64,000 bases of DNA from Planctomycetota bacterium (lineage in GTDB: Bacteria; Planctomycetota; Planctomycetia; Gemmatales; Gemmataceae), in contig JAIOPV010000155.1 of assembly GCA_021413735.1 (NCBI GenBank), positions 1 to 64,000 of the forward strand, given 5' to 3'. The notes under the pieces were generated by a model. That model did no database searches. It saw nothing but the letters and a program-made list of their open reading frames with translations, and was not told the DNA's origin. Of this stretch, positions 1 through 8,387 are shown piece after piece (the first letter of the stretch is position 1; each line of letters opens with the position of its first letter). The position numbers and the translations under genes are program-made.

Positions 1-465
1 CCGCCCGGCATCGAAGTTGACGTTCGTCGTGGCGTTGATTTCCAACTCGCACCCGTTGCACCCACCGGCCGATACCGAGCGCAGTTTCAGCGAGCGCCCG
101 AACATCTGCCGGATGCGGGCCGACGCCGCGACGGCGGACAGCTTGGCCTCGCCCTCTTTCATCACCAGTCCGTCCCGAGTTCGGGCTGCCATCCGATAGC
201 CCGCCGTAAACTTGACCTTGTGTTGCGGACAGATGCGGGCGCACTCGTCGCAGAACACACAGCGGCCAAGATCGAGGGCGAACGGGGTCAACCGGATCGC
301 ATCGCTGGGGCAATCGTCCACGCATGCCGTGCAGCCTTCCACACAGGGATTCGCCTCGATCACTGGAAGTCCGCGAAACCCCACCGGGTTCGCTGTTCGA
401 ACATCGGGCACGAACTGCCGACCCTGGGACGACCGGACTCGGAGCGATTCGAGGATCGGTATCAT
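1..465 (-). CDS. HyfI/NuoB-like subunit with N-terminal ferredoxin domain (partial)
   Basis: The last visible gene of the hydrogenase-4-like operon; it runs off the window edge, leaving 155 residues. Two 4Fe-4S cluster motifs are visible: CVEGCTACVDDCP (first spacing CxxxC instead of CxxC) and CVFCDECARICP. They are followed by SVSAGGCNGCELEI, the CxxC entry of the NuoB/[NiFe]-hydrogenase small-subunit fold that holds the cluster nearest the active site. In Hyf/Hyc operons the ferredoxin (HyfH) and small subunit (HyfI) are normally separate genes, so here they appear fused. The ATG at 465 is preceded by a GGGAGAG Shine-Dalgarno. It lies 58 bp downstream of the large-subunit gene. Inferred role: electron transfer in a membrane-bound Ehr complex, on the cytoplasmic side. 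The remaining NuoB cysteines are outside the window. Confidence 0.85.
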   Translation of the reverse strand, partial: MIPILESLRVRSSQGRQFVPDVRTANPVGFRGLPVIEANPCVEGCTACVDDCPSDAIRLTPFALDLGRCVFCDECARICPQHKVKFTAGYRMAARTRDGLVMKEGEAKLSAVAASARIRQMFGRSLKLRSVSAGGCNGCELEINATTNVNFDAGR

Positions 466-523
466 GTCTCACTCTCCCTCGACGGCGGAACACCTGGGCA
501 GGGCACTCATCGTTGTCCGGACA

Positions 524-2002
524 TCACAAGTCGTTGCCGCAGTACGACAGGTCGAAACTCTTGTTGCAAATCGGGAAGTCGGAGATTGCGTTGTCGCGGA
601 CGGCTTGAGCGAGGCCGAACCAGTTCCGCAGCGATGGGTCCTGGACCTTGTAATGGGCGATACGACCCTGGGCGTCGGTTTGGATTGCGTGCATCACCTC
701 GCCGCGCCACCCCTCCTCGAACGACACCGCTGTGTAATTCGCCTTGGGTGTCAGCTTCGCTGGCGGGTCGGCGGGGACATCGGGTAAATCCTCGACCACC
801 CGCAGCAACCAACTCAACGATTCATACATCTCGCGGAGCCGGACCACGGCCCGAGCCTGACAATCGCCCGCCGGTTCGGTGACCAGTGGCATCGCGTGCT
901 GTTGGTACACGCCGGTCTGTAATTCGTGGCGGAGATCGCAGGTCAGCCCCGAGGCACGTGCCGCCATCCCCACCATGCCGATCTCTCGCGCCAACCCGGT
1001 CGTGACGATCCCTGTGGTTTCCAGTCGATGGCGAACCGAGCGGGATTTCCCGAACAGGTCATTGATGATGGCGAGGTCGCGGCGAACGAGTTGCAATGTG
1101 TCCCGGACGTCGTCTTTTTGCTTGGGTCCGAAGGGGGAGCGGAGTTCACCGGGCCGGAACCAGCTTCGCCCAAAACGACTTCCGCAGAGCCTCATGGTGA
1201 GGTTGATGATGGAGGTTCGCAGACGGCCATAGGTGGAACTCCCGGGTAAAAACGCCACGTCGGTCGCCAATCCGGCGACCCCGACCAAATGCATCGCGAT
1301 TCGCTCCAGTTCGATCGCGATGCCGCGGACGGCCTCCAGTTCCGGGCGGGGCGGAATACCGCAAAGTGCTTCCCAGGCCCGACAGAACGCGACCGCGTAC
1401 ACGACCGCCGTGTCCCCGGCAATGCTTTCGACGAGGGGGGGGAGCTTGCGGGGGTGGGTCTTCGCAAGAAGTGCCTCGGCCCCGCGGTGCTGGTAGCCGA
1501 GTTGGATTTCCAGGTGGTGGACGGTCTCTCCATAACACATGAACCGAAAATGCCCCGGTTCAATGACGCCTGCGTGGATCGGACCCACGCCGACCTCATG
1601 GACCTCCTTGCCAGCGAGTTGGTAGAACGGGTAGTCGTCCATTCGGCCCAGGTTTCGCCCCTCGAACCGAATCGGTTTCAGCCACGGGTGGCCTGGGAAT
1701 GACAACCCGAACTGCTCGTGAATTTCCCGCTCGAAGCAGTGCATCTGAGGGTACAGAGCCGAAAGCGAGGGGAACTCATCGCCGGGATTTCCCCGTCCGC
1801 TGAACCGTTCCAGGCCCGTCAGACCAAGGATAATTGCGTGAAGAACTGGCGGCCCCGTTGGCGCATCGGCCTGTGGAGTACCAAAGCAACTCAGCACCCG
1901 CCTGCCGTCGGTCAGATGGCCGGCGAGGCGGTTGCGGAAGCCGGAATAATCCAGCGTCTCAATCTCGTCGTTCGCTCGGAGGAGAACGGTACTCGGTAGC
2001 AT
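524..2002 (-). CDS. HyfG-like large subunit (NuoC-NuoD fusion) without NiFe cysteines
   Basis: 492 residues. The N-terminal third is NuoC/30-kDa-like (HCFEREIHEQFGLSFPGHP); the rest is NuoD/hydrogenase large-subunit-like (LEIQLGYQHRGAEALL, GIAIELERIAMHL). At the first nickel motif (RxCGxCxxxH in HyfG/HycE) this protein reads SIAGDTAVVY. At the C-terminal DPCxxC motif it reads DPSLRN. All four Ni-ligating cysteines are therefore absent, and it cannot carry a [NiFe] centre. This matches the described Ehr (energy-converting hydrogenase-related) group. The ATG at 2002 has GGAG seven bases upstream; a GTG at 2029 is an alternative. It lies 33 bp downstream of the HyfF-like gene in the same operon. 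The reaction catalysed is unknown. Confidence 0.9.
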   Translation of the reverse strand: MLPSTVLLRANDEIETLDYSGFRNRLAGHLTDGRRVLSCFGTPQADAPTGPPVLHAIILGLTGLERFSGRGNPGDEFPSLSALYPQMHCFEREIHEQFGLSFPGHPWLKPIRFEGRNLGRMDDYPFYQLAGKEVHEVGVGPIHAGVIEPGHFRFMCYGETVHHLEIQLGYQHRGAEALLAKTHPRKLPPLVESIAGDTAVVYAVAFCRAWEALCGIPPRPELEAVRGIAIELERIAMHLVGVAGLATDVAFLPGSSTYGRLRTSIINLTMRLCGSRFGRSWFRPGELRSPFGPKQKDDVRDTLQLVRRDLAIINDLFGKSRSVRHRLETTGIVTTGLAREIGMVGMAARASGLTCDLRHELQTGVYQQHAMPLVTEPAGDCQARAVVRLREMYESLSWLLRVVEDLPDVPADPPAKLTPKANYTAVSFEEGWRGEVMHAIQTDAQGRIAHYKVQDPSLRNWFGLAQAVRDNAISDFPICNKSFDLSYCGNDL

Positions 2003-2035
2003 TCGATTCACTCCGTGGGCACTTCGCACCTGCAG

Positions 2036-3487
2036 TCACTTCCCGTCCAGGGTTGCTGCGACTTCCTGAAGCAGAGATGTCACCGGCTCGGGGGTATAAA
2101 TGCCGAGCGACACCAGCACGAGGATGTAAAACGCGCTCGATGCAATGGACCAGACCGGCTCTTTCACTTCGACCTCGTCTTCCGGCGTGTCGCCCCAAAT
2201 CATCGGGAAGAGCGCTCGCCCAGTGGCCACCAGATTGACCGTCAACATCACGCACAAGAACAGGAACAAGACCAGATACCCGCCCTCAGCCATGTTGCTC
2301 AGGATGATGATCTCGCCCAGAAAGCTACCGAAGGGGGCGAACCCCAACAGTGCAAACGTCCCGAGCATGAACGCCCAACCACTGAATGGCATGACCCGGA
2401 TCAAGCCGCGGAGGGAGGCAATCTGTTTCGTGCCGTAATGGTCCTTGATGTTCCCGCAGGTCAGGAACAAGACTGACTTGACGAGTGCGTTGCTGACGAC
2501 GTACAGAACGACCCCGTAAGCCGCGTTCTTCCCCATGCCCAGGCCGACCGCGATCGTCCCGGCGTGGTTGATCGAGGCATAGGCGATCAGTCGTTTGTAG
2601 TTGTCGGCCCGGACGATGTGAAAGCTGGAAATCGCGATCGACAGCACCCCCATCCCGATCAACTCGATGCTGACCAAGTCGGGGTCGAAAGACCGCAGTA
2701 GTCCAACCTGACGAAACAGGAACAAGAGCACGCAGTTGAACTGGACGGCCGCCAGCATCGTCGTCACGACGGGTGGGGCTTCGTCGTAGGCGTCGGGAAG
2801 CCAGGCGTACATCGGGGCCAATCCCAGTTTCGTGCCAAGGCCGAACACCATGAGGGCCAGACCCAGTTCCCACCAGATTTTTTCTCCCAGCGTGGATAAT
2901 GCCTGCAACTCGTCGAGGAAAAACGTGACCGCGTGCTCGCCGTGGGCACCCCCCATCCCCCGGGCGAGACACATCAGACCGACCAGGTTGAACCCCAGTC
3001 CGAGCACTGAGAATTTCAGGTACTTCCAGGATGCCCGGATCGCGACCGGGCCGCGATTGAAGAAGATGAGCGGGGCGATCGTGAGCGTCCCCACTTCCAG
3101 CAGGACCCACATTGCAACCAGGTGATTGCACAGCACCGCAAGGACGCACGACGCGAGGAAGAAGAGCGATCGGATGACAACGAACTCGTCTCGCGCCTGT
3201 GTGGAACCGTTCGAGAGTCGTTTCCGGGGGTAGATGGAAATCCCGAAAAACACAATCGCGATCAGGCTCAGGAAGAGTGCCGATGTCGCGTCCAACACGA
3301 AATACTGCCCGGCCAAGTAGGTGACCGAACCGACAGGGCGAGTGGCCGTCGTGATGACGGCCGCCACGAGAACGATCACCGCACACAGGATCAGGACGGA
3401 TTTTGCGGCCACCTCTCGTTGTCGTGGGGCGATCAATAAGACGATCGCTCCCAGAACGGGAACCACGGCACAGGCCAGGGCGATCAT
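2036..3487 (-). CDS. HyfF-like (NuoN/MrpD-type) proton-translocating subunit
   Basis: Polytopic membrane protein of the complex I antiporter family (483 residues). The proton-channel residues are present: a glutamate in LLEVGTLTIAPL and a lysine in GTKLGLAPMYAWLPDAYDEA. The ATG at 3487 overlaps the stop of the HyfE-like gene by four bases (ATGA), which indicates translational coupling; a longer frame to 3559 would overlap the upstream gene by about 76 bases. Probably one of two antiporter-like subunits that pump H+ or Na+ in the Ehr complex, the other being the HyfB-like protein. It ends 33 bp before the large-subunit ATG. Confidence 0.9.
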   Translation of the reverse strand: MIALACAVVPVLGAIVLLIAPRQREVAAKSVLILCAVIVLVAAVITTATRPVGSVTYLAGQYFVLDATSALFLSLIAIVFFGISIYPRKRLSNGSTQARDEFVVIRSLFFLASCVLAVLCNHLVAMWVLLEVGTLTIAPLIFFNRGPVAIRASWKYLKFSVLGLGFNLVGLMCLARGMGGAHGEHAVTFFLDELQALSTLGEKIWWELGLALMVFGLGTKLGLAPMYAWLPDAYDEAPPVVTTMLAAVQFNCVLLFLFRQVGLLRSFDPDLVSIELIGMGVLSIAISSFHIVRADNYKRLIAYASINHAGTIAVGLGMGKNAAYGVVLYVVSNALVKSVLFLTCGNIKDHYGTKQIASLRGLIRVMPFSGWAFMLGTFALLGFAPFGSFLGEIIILSNMAEGGYLVLFLFLCVMLTVNLVATGRALFPMIWGDTPEDEVEVKEPVWSIASSAFYILVLVSLGIYTPEPVTSLLQEVAATLDGK

Positions 3488-4107
3488 CGAGTTCCTTCCC
3501 GTTCGTTGGTGCCGAGTGGTGGGGCCATCTCCGGGAACCGAGTCAGGTACTGACCGCACGTGAGGACGAAGAAGACTTCGAGTGCCGAGACGCCGAGTTG
3601 CACAGGGAATGGCATCGCGTGCGGCGAGAGCAACTCCACCAGAGTGACCCCTCCTTCAAATGTGAACAAGCCAATGAGTTGAGCTGCCGGTTGCCGTTGG
3701 TTAGCGATCATCAGCATCCCGATGAGCAAGCTCGATGCCGCGGTGCTGATCTGGGCGACCTCCCGAGTGTCTCCTCGCCCCATCACGAGCCCCGCACCGA
3801 ACCCACAGGCCAACAGCAGCAACACCAGCGACCGCTCACCCAGGGTTGTTCCGACCAGTGAGAAATCTCCTGGGGCGGGCTTCGGGCCAGTCTTTCGGAG
3901 CAGATACCAGGGGACGAACACGGCTCGGATCAACAGCAGGCAAATGAATTCCATCACGACCGCAGGCGAATCAATCTCATGGCTCGTGAGAAGGACGAGC
4001 GACAGCATCAGACCTTGAACGCCCAACGCGAGAACGGCGACCCGCCACGATGGGAAGAACACCGGAACCACAACCGCGGCCATGTCGAGAATGAGCAGAT
4101 TCGTCAT
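3484..4107 (-). CDS. HyfE-like membrane subunit (NuoK-related)
   Basis: 207 residues with several hydrophobic segments (MTNLLILDMAAVVVPVFF, VLALGVQGLMLSLVLL, FICLLLIRAVFVPWYLL, LVLLLLACGFGAGLV). Size, order between the NuoH-like and NuoN-like genes, and the VPWYL stretch after the third segment fit HyfE, the small membrane subunit of hydrogenase-4 complexes whose N-terminal part is related to NuoK. Its ends overlap both neighbours by ATGA, so HyfC-, HyfE- and HyfF-like proteins are probably translated in a coupled way. Assignment rests mainly on topology and operon position because the family is weakly conserved. Confidence 0.8.
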   Translation of the reverse strand: MTNLLILDMAAVVVPVFFPSWRVAVLALGVQGLMLSLVLLTSHEIDSPAVVMEFICLLLIRAVFVPWYLLRKTGPKPAPGDFSLVGTTLGERSLVLLLLACGFGAGLVMGRGDTREVAQISTAASSLLIGMLMIANQRQPAAQLIGLFTFEGGVTLVELLSPHAMPFPVQLGVSALEVFFVLTCGQYLTRFPEMAPPLGTNEREGTR

Positions 4108-5042
4108 TCCAACCCTCCCTGGCGAGCAACGACAGCCACGAGGGCGATTACGACTGCGATGAACGCGGTCAGGATGAACAGCGGCAACGCGCGGAACCGG
4201 AGTCGGGCGGTGAGTGACTCAAGCAGTCCGACGACCAACGCTACCGCGCCGAGCATGGCGAGGGAGGTCACCATTGAGAGCATCACGATGAACCCACCCT
4301 CGGCGACAGAGAACGGGTTGATGACCGCTGCGATCACCATCGCGAACACGGTCATCTTCATCGCCGCAGTGTACTGGATCACTCCGAGTTCCGGTCCGCT
4401 GTGGTCGAGCACCATCACTTCGTGAACCATCGTCAGTTCAAGGTGTGTGGCTGGGTCATCTGCCGGAACTCGTGCTGATTCGACCACGAGGAGTACAAAC
4501 AGGGCAAAGACGATGGCGGTGAGGACGGTCCGGTCGAACTCAGTCCGCGTGCCCGCCGAGACGATATCCTGGAACGACAAGACATTGTTCAAGCAACCAA
4601 GCGTCCCGAGCGTCAGCAGGAGGACGGGTTCCAGGAGTGCCGAGTACGTGGCCTCACGACTGGCCCCCATCCCTTCGAAAGCGCTGGCGGTATCCAGGGC
4701 GTTGAGCATGAGCAGGACGCGGCCGAACGCCAGGAGGTAGGCGAACGCGATCAGATCGCCGGGGAATGCGAAGATGGCAAACCCAGGCACGACCGGCGCG
4801 ATCAGTGCTGCGGTGATGGTTGTCGCCAGGACGAAGTACGGTGCCAACGGAAAGATCCAGCTCGTGGCCTGACTGTACACGGGCGTCTTCCGCAACAGTC
4901 GGGTGAAATCGAACCACGACTGAATGAGTCTGGGTCCACGCCGCCCAGCCCAAAGCGACTTGACCCGGTTGATGATCCCGACCATGAAGATCGGGGCCAC
5001 CAGCATCACCGTGAGATGAAAGATCAGAACCGCAATATTCAC
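4104..5042 (-). CDS. HyfC-like membrane subunit (NuoH family)
   Basis: 312 residues with about eight hydrophobic segments. NuoH/HycD family signatures are visible: the cytoplasmic loop RRGPRLIQSWFDFTRLL after the first helix, the SREATYSALLEPVLLLTL segment, and ESARVPADDPATHLELTMVH, the acidic loop near the quinone or cluster interface. It anchors the peripheral (HyfG/HyfI-like) arm to the membrane arm. The start at 5042 overlaps the stop of the HyfB-like gene by four bases. Retention of the acidic loop suggests that coupling between redox and membrane arms is preserved even though the NiFe site is lost. Confidence 0.9.
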   Translation of the reverse strand: MNIAVLIFHLTVMLVAPIFMVGIINRVKSLWAGRRGPRLIQSWFDFTRLLRKTPVYSQATSWIFPLAPYFVLATTITAALIAPVVPGFAIFAFPGDLIAFAYLLAFGRVLLMLNALDTASAFEGMGASREATYSALLEPVLLLTLGTLGCLNNVLSFQDIVSAGTRTEFDRTVLTAIVFALFVLLVVESARVPADDPATHLELTMVHEVMVLDHSGPELGVIQYTAAMKMTVFAMVIAAVINPFSVAEGGFIVMLSMVTSLAMLGAVALVVGLLESLTARLRFRALPLFILTAFIAVVIALVAVVARQGGLE

Positions 5043-7042
5043 ATCCCACCCCTGGACTTCGTGGCCACGATGGTGAAGAGGATGACGAGGACGACGAGGC
5101 CGAACCCGATCGAAGCCCGCGAAGTTTCGGGAATCCAGCGGAGCACCCTCGCTACAAACCGCTCACCCAGGTGCAACACGTTGAAGACGGAATACTCCAC
5201 TGTGTCGACGCAGTGTGTTTCCAGCTTGCCGTCTGACGGGAACGGTCCTTTCGGCAACGTTTCGTTCCGCAAGTACCGCAACAGGTCACGGAACACGAGC
5301 GTCATGGGGTGCGAAAACGATGAGCCAGAATACTGCATCCTTGTGTTCGGCTTCGTGTACCCACAGCCCCACGTCACGTGTCGGCGATCACAACGAGGCA
5401 GCAAGAGGAAGCGGAGACCCGCGAGTAGGACGAACAGGCCTAACAGGATTGCACCGATCCAGGTGAGCGACTCGATCAGAGTGCTCGGTACGAAATCACT
5501 CAGGAGGTAAGTCGACGAACCGGACAGCTTCAACATCATGGCGGTTGGTTCGGACACAACGGTCAACCCGATCCATGGAAAGAGGCCGACGAGTAATATC
5601 CCGACGACATGGATGACCATCGGGATCAGCATGAGCGGGTGCTCCTTCGCGGCCGGGTCCGCATGGTGGGAGTCACGGGGCACGCCCAGAAAAATCAGGC
5701 CGAACGACCGCGTGATCGACAAGGCCGACAGGCCGCCGACCAGAGCCAGCAGTGAGGCGGCGAGTAACAACGGGAGGCGGGCGACTCCAAGCGTTGGACT
5801 CGGCTGAAGCAACCCGAAGTAGATCAGAAACTCACCGACGAACCCGTTCAGGGCGGGCATGGCAGCACTCGCCAGGCTCCCCAGCAGGAACAGTGGGGCC
5901 GTCCACCGCATGACTTTGATCAGACCGCCGAGTTTCTCCAGGTCGATCGTGTGAGTGAACCGGTAGACCGCCCCGGCCCCGTAGAAGAGCAGGCACTTGA
6001 ACAGGGCGTGGTTCAGGATGTGGAGGATGCCTCCGCCGAACCCCAACGCCACAAGGACCGGTTGATCGAGGGAGAGGCCGACGCACCCCATGCCGAATCC
6101 CATCCCGGCGATCCCCACGTTTTCGGTGGACGAGTAGCCGAGCATACGTTTGATGTCTCGCTGGGTGATCGTGTACAGCACACCGACGAAGGCCGATGCG
6201 GCTGACACAGTCAAGAGGTACCAGCCCATCCACGGGTCCGGCTTGCCGATCAACAGGATAAACTTCAACATGCCGAACAGCCCGGCCTTGTGGATGACTC
6301 CCGACATGAGGGCAGACACATGAGCGGGGGCGGCCGAATGCGCCCGTGGAAGCCAGGTGTGGAATGGGAAGAACGCCGACTTCAGGCCGAACGAGGTCAT
6401 GAGCAGGACGAATGCGAGCCCCCGCCGGATGCCGGGGGTGGTCAGGAACCGTTGGTAGTCTGCGAACTGAAAACTGTTTGTCTCCCCGTGCATGATCATG
6501 ACGGCTGCGACTAAAAACAAAAGGCTCAGGTGGGTCGAGACGAGGTAGTTGAATCCCGCGAACCGGATCTTCTGATTTCGGTGGTTCCAGATGACCAGCA
6601 ACCAGGCCGACAGAGCTGCGATCTCCCACCCGACGAGGAAGGCGAATGCGTTCTGGGCGGTGTACACAATCATGTAGGACATCTGCACCGACGACAGCAG
6701 GGCGAAGTGAGTCCCGACGTGACGAGGACCACGGATGTCCTCCGCCAGATACCCGACGGCATAGACGGAACCGAGGAATGTCATCGGCAACGAGAAGGTC
6801 AGAAAGAACGCGCCCAGAGGGTCGAGGCGAAGGTCGATTCGCTCCACCGGATAAGACCACTGGACGAACCCGGTCAGACACTCGCCGCCGAACAGGACTG
6901 GAATTGTCTGGGACAACACAAAGCCACATGCCACTGCCTGACAGGCGAGATTGACAAGGATACGGGCGCGGTTTCCCGGCACGAGCAGTGCGAGCAAACT
7001 CCCCAACACGAAGACCAAAAAACCGATCAGCATGAAGTCCAT
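5039..7042 (-). CDS. HyfB-like (NuoL-type) proton-translocating subunit
   Basis: First gene of the Ehr operon, about 667 residues and 14 or more hydrophobic segments. Antiporter-family residues are intact: Glu in VGWEIAALSAWLL and Lys in GLKSAFFPFHTWLPRAHS. The length matches HyfB/HycC rather than the shorter NuoN type, with a C-terminal extension after residue 480. The ATG at 7042 gives an N terminus (MDFMLIGFLVFVLGS) that begins at the first membrane helix; the in-frame GTG at 7081 would add a polar leader. No sigma-54 type promoter was seen upstream. Divergent neighbours are the ArsR/GAF/PAS genes. Confidence 0.9.
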   Translation of the reverse strand: MDFMLIGFLVFVLGSLLALLVPGNRARILVNLACQAVACGFVLSQTIPVLFGGECLTGFVQWSYPVERIDLRLDPLGAFFLTFSLPMTFLGSVYAVGYLAEDIRGPRHVGTHFALLSSVQMSYMIVYTAQNAFAFLVGWEIAALSAWLLVIWNHRNQKIRFAGFNYLVSTHLSLLFLVAAVMIMHGETNSFQFADYQRFLTTPGIRRGLAFVLLMTSFGLKSAFFPFHTWLPRAHSAAPAHVSALMSGVIHKAGLFGMLKFILLIGKPDPWMGWYLLTVSAASAFVGVLYTITQRDIKRMLGYSSTENVGIAGMGFGMGCVGLSLDQPVLVALGFGGGILHILNHALFKCLLFYGAGAVYRFTHTIDLEKLGGLIKVMRWTAPLFLLGSLASAAMPALNGFVGEFLIYFGLLQPSPTLGVARLPLLLAASLLALVGGLSALSITRSFGLIFLGVPRDSHHADPAAKEHPLMLIPMVIHVVGILLVGLFPWIGLTVVSEPTAMMLKLSGSSTYLLSDFVPSTLIESLTWIGAILLGLFVLLAGLRFLLLPRCDRRHVTWGCGYTKPNTRMQYSGSSFSHPMTLVFRDLLRYLRNETLPKGPFPSDGKLETHCVDTVEYSVFNVLHLGERFVARVLRWIPETSRASIGFGLVVLVILFTIVATKSRGGM

Positions 7043-7405
7043 GTCTCGCAGGCCCCATTCGCAACTCTCAGCCTTCCTCACACGCTTTTCGGGGCACTTC
7101 AGTCTGCGCTGCCTTCGCGGACCGGAGGAGTTCCTCGAACCCGTATTTCGCCTGAGATCTCACAACCAACCGCACGTCATTCGAACTGCGAGGTTGGGTC
7201 ATGTCGAATCAGTCGCCCCGTCCCCAACTTGGACAAACCCCACACGGGAACCGGGTCCTTGTGATCAAGGACCGGGCTGGGGCTCGCGACTCTTCTGCGA
7301 CACTGTCGCACACGAACGCGGTGGACTTGCTTCTCCCGGAAACGTACGCTCGGACAACAATTTGGTTTTCTCGCCCGTCGTTGGCCATCAGTTCGGCAGG
7401 CGTGG
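7043..7405. other. Intergenic region with one hairpin
   Basis: No convincing gene. A dyad at 7251-7276 (arms GGTCCTTG and CAAGGACC around TGAT, extended by one or two further pairs) lies between the acetyltransferase end and the Ehr operon start. It could end transcription of the acetyltransferase gene, but no T-run follows on either strand. The promoter of the Ehr operon must lie here, but I see no clear -35/-10 or -24/-12 element. A 66-codon minus-strand frame (7209-7409) has no family features. Confidence 0.4.
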
Positions 7406-7891
7406 TCATGACGGCATCACGTTCACATCCGAAATCTCGGATTGTCGCCCGTCCTCGACAAACCGCTTGCCCAGACTCAGCACGTCGTCGACCACGTAAT
7501 CGAGCCGGCGGTAGAACGCCACAACCTCGGCGTTCTCGGCTCTCACCTGGAGGTTCACTTTCGGGCAGCCCACGGCCCGAAGGAGTCGCTCGGCCTCCGC
7601 CATCAACAGGCGGCCGATCCCCCGGCGACGATGAACGAGTTCAACCGCGAGGTAGTTGACCCACCCGCGGTGTCCCTCGTAGCCAGCCATGACTGTGCCA
7701 ACCAGTTGCCCGTCGACAACCGCGACCAGGAAGAGATCCGGAGCGATAGCGAGCTTGCGAGCAATGTCCTTCTGTGGGTCGTTCCACGGCCGGACCAGCC
7801 CACATCGGGCCCACAGGGCAACCACGTCCCTCTCATCGGGGACACAGAATGGGCGGATGATCGGGATCAAACTCACATTCGCACTCGACAC
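7406..7891 (-). CDS. ypeA: YpeA-like GNAT family acetyltransferase
   Basis: 161 residues, a single GNAT domain. The sequence follows E. coli YpeA closely in its landmarks: LWARCGLVRPWNDPQKDIARK, the VGTVMAGYEGHRGWVNYLAV strand-turn, the acetyl-CoA loop HRRRGIGRLLMAEAE (R/QxxGxG/A), and VLSLGKRFVED at the end. The substrate is not known for this subfamily. The GTG at 7891 is preceded by GGAG about eight bases upstream. It lies between the Ehr operon and the divergent ArsR gene, and no functional link to either can be shown. Confidence 0.9.
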   Translation of the reverse strand: MSSANVSLIPIIRPFCVPDERDVVALWARCGLVRPWNDPQKDIARKLAIAPDLFLVAVVDGQLVGTVMAGYEGHRGWVNYLAVELVHRRRGIGRLLMAEAERLLRAVGCPKVNLQVRAENAEVVAFYRRLDYVVDDVLSLGKRFVEDGRQSEISDVNVMPS

Positions 7892-7951
7892 TTGTGATCT
7901 CCGGATCGTCGAGACCGCACTTGGCTTTTTGCGGAGCCGATGGTAAGGTAT

Positions 7952-7967
7952 ATTCGAAATTACGAAT
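7952..7967. promoter_or_regulatory. Candidate ArsR operator
   Basis: The dyad ATTCGAAATTACGAAT (5-bp arms ATTCG/CGAAT around 6 bases) sits in an AT-rich patch just before the ArsR-type gene and between it and the divergent acetyltransferase. ArsR/SmtB proteins typically bind AT-rich dyads of this size overlapping their own promoter. If it is the operator, the longer ArsR reading frame beginning at 7940 would not be used. Confidence 0.5.
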
Positions 7968-8005
7968 TTTCAATATCGATTCAACATTGGTTTCGGGGTG
8001 CAGCC

Positions 8006-8347
8006 TTGGGTGATCAACTCCGCGAGTTCAAGGCGGGCATTTTCCAGGCCCTCGCCAACACGACTCGGGTCGCCATCGTCGAACTGCTCCGGGATGAGGG
8101 CGAGGTTGCGGTCTCTCGCATCCTCGAGTCACTCGGAATCGAACAGGCGAACGCGTCCCAGCACTTGGCAATACTGCGGAGTAAGTACGTCGTGGTTGCG
8201 AGGAAGGAGGGTAACCAGGTGTTCTATCGGCTCCGCGACAAGACCCTTGGCCAGATCCTCGATCTGATGCGGAAGTACTTCCAGGCCCAATTGGTGGAGG
8301 CGAGCGGCTTGCTCGCCGACATGAATGCGACCCCGCCTCGGAAGTGA
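8006..8347 (+). CDS. ArsR-family winged-helix transcriptional regulator
   Basis: About 113 residues from the TTG at 8006 (SD-like GGGG upstream); an ATG at 7940 is in frame but would place the palindrome 7952-7967 inside the gene. The ArsR wHTH is clear: FQALANTTRVAIVELLRDEG, the recognition helix region ANASQHLAILRSKYVVVAR and the wing KEGNQVFYRL. The protein has no cysteine, so it cannot sense metals or thiols through Cys ligands as ArsR, SmtB or BigR do. The following GAF gene begins 41 bp downstream on the same strand. The target is unknown; the divergent Ehr operon and acetyltransferase are the obvious candidates. Confidence 0.85.
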   Translation: MGDQLREFKAGIFQALANTTRVAIVELLRDEGEVAVSRILESLGIEQANASQHLAILRSKYVVVARKEGNQVFYRLRDKTLGQILDLMRKYFQAQLVEASGLLADMNATPPRK

Positions 8348-8387
8348 ACTTTGCCACACCACCGTTGTCTCAGTCCGGAATGACAGC

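Noticed and set aside
524-2002. Functional [NiFe]-hydrogenase large subunit
   Set aside because: All four Ni-binding cysteines are replaced (SIAGDTAVVY and DPSLRN), so the hydrogenase label from general similarity would be wrong.
7209-7409. 66-codon minus-strand frame overlapping the acetyltransferase stop
   Set aside because: No domain, membrane or signal features and no family resemblance; it may be the ordinary open frame of a GC-rich region.
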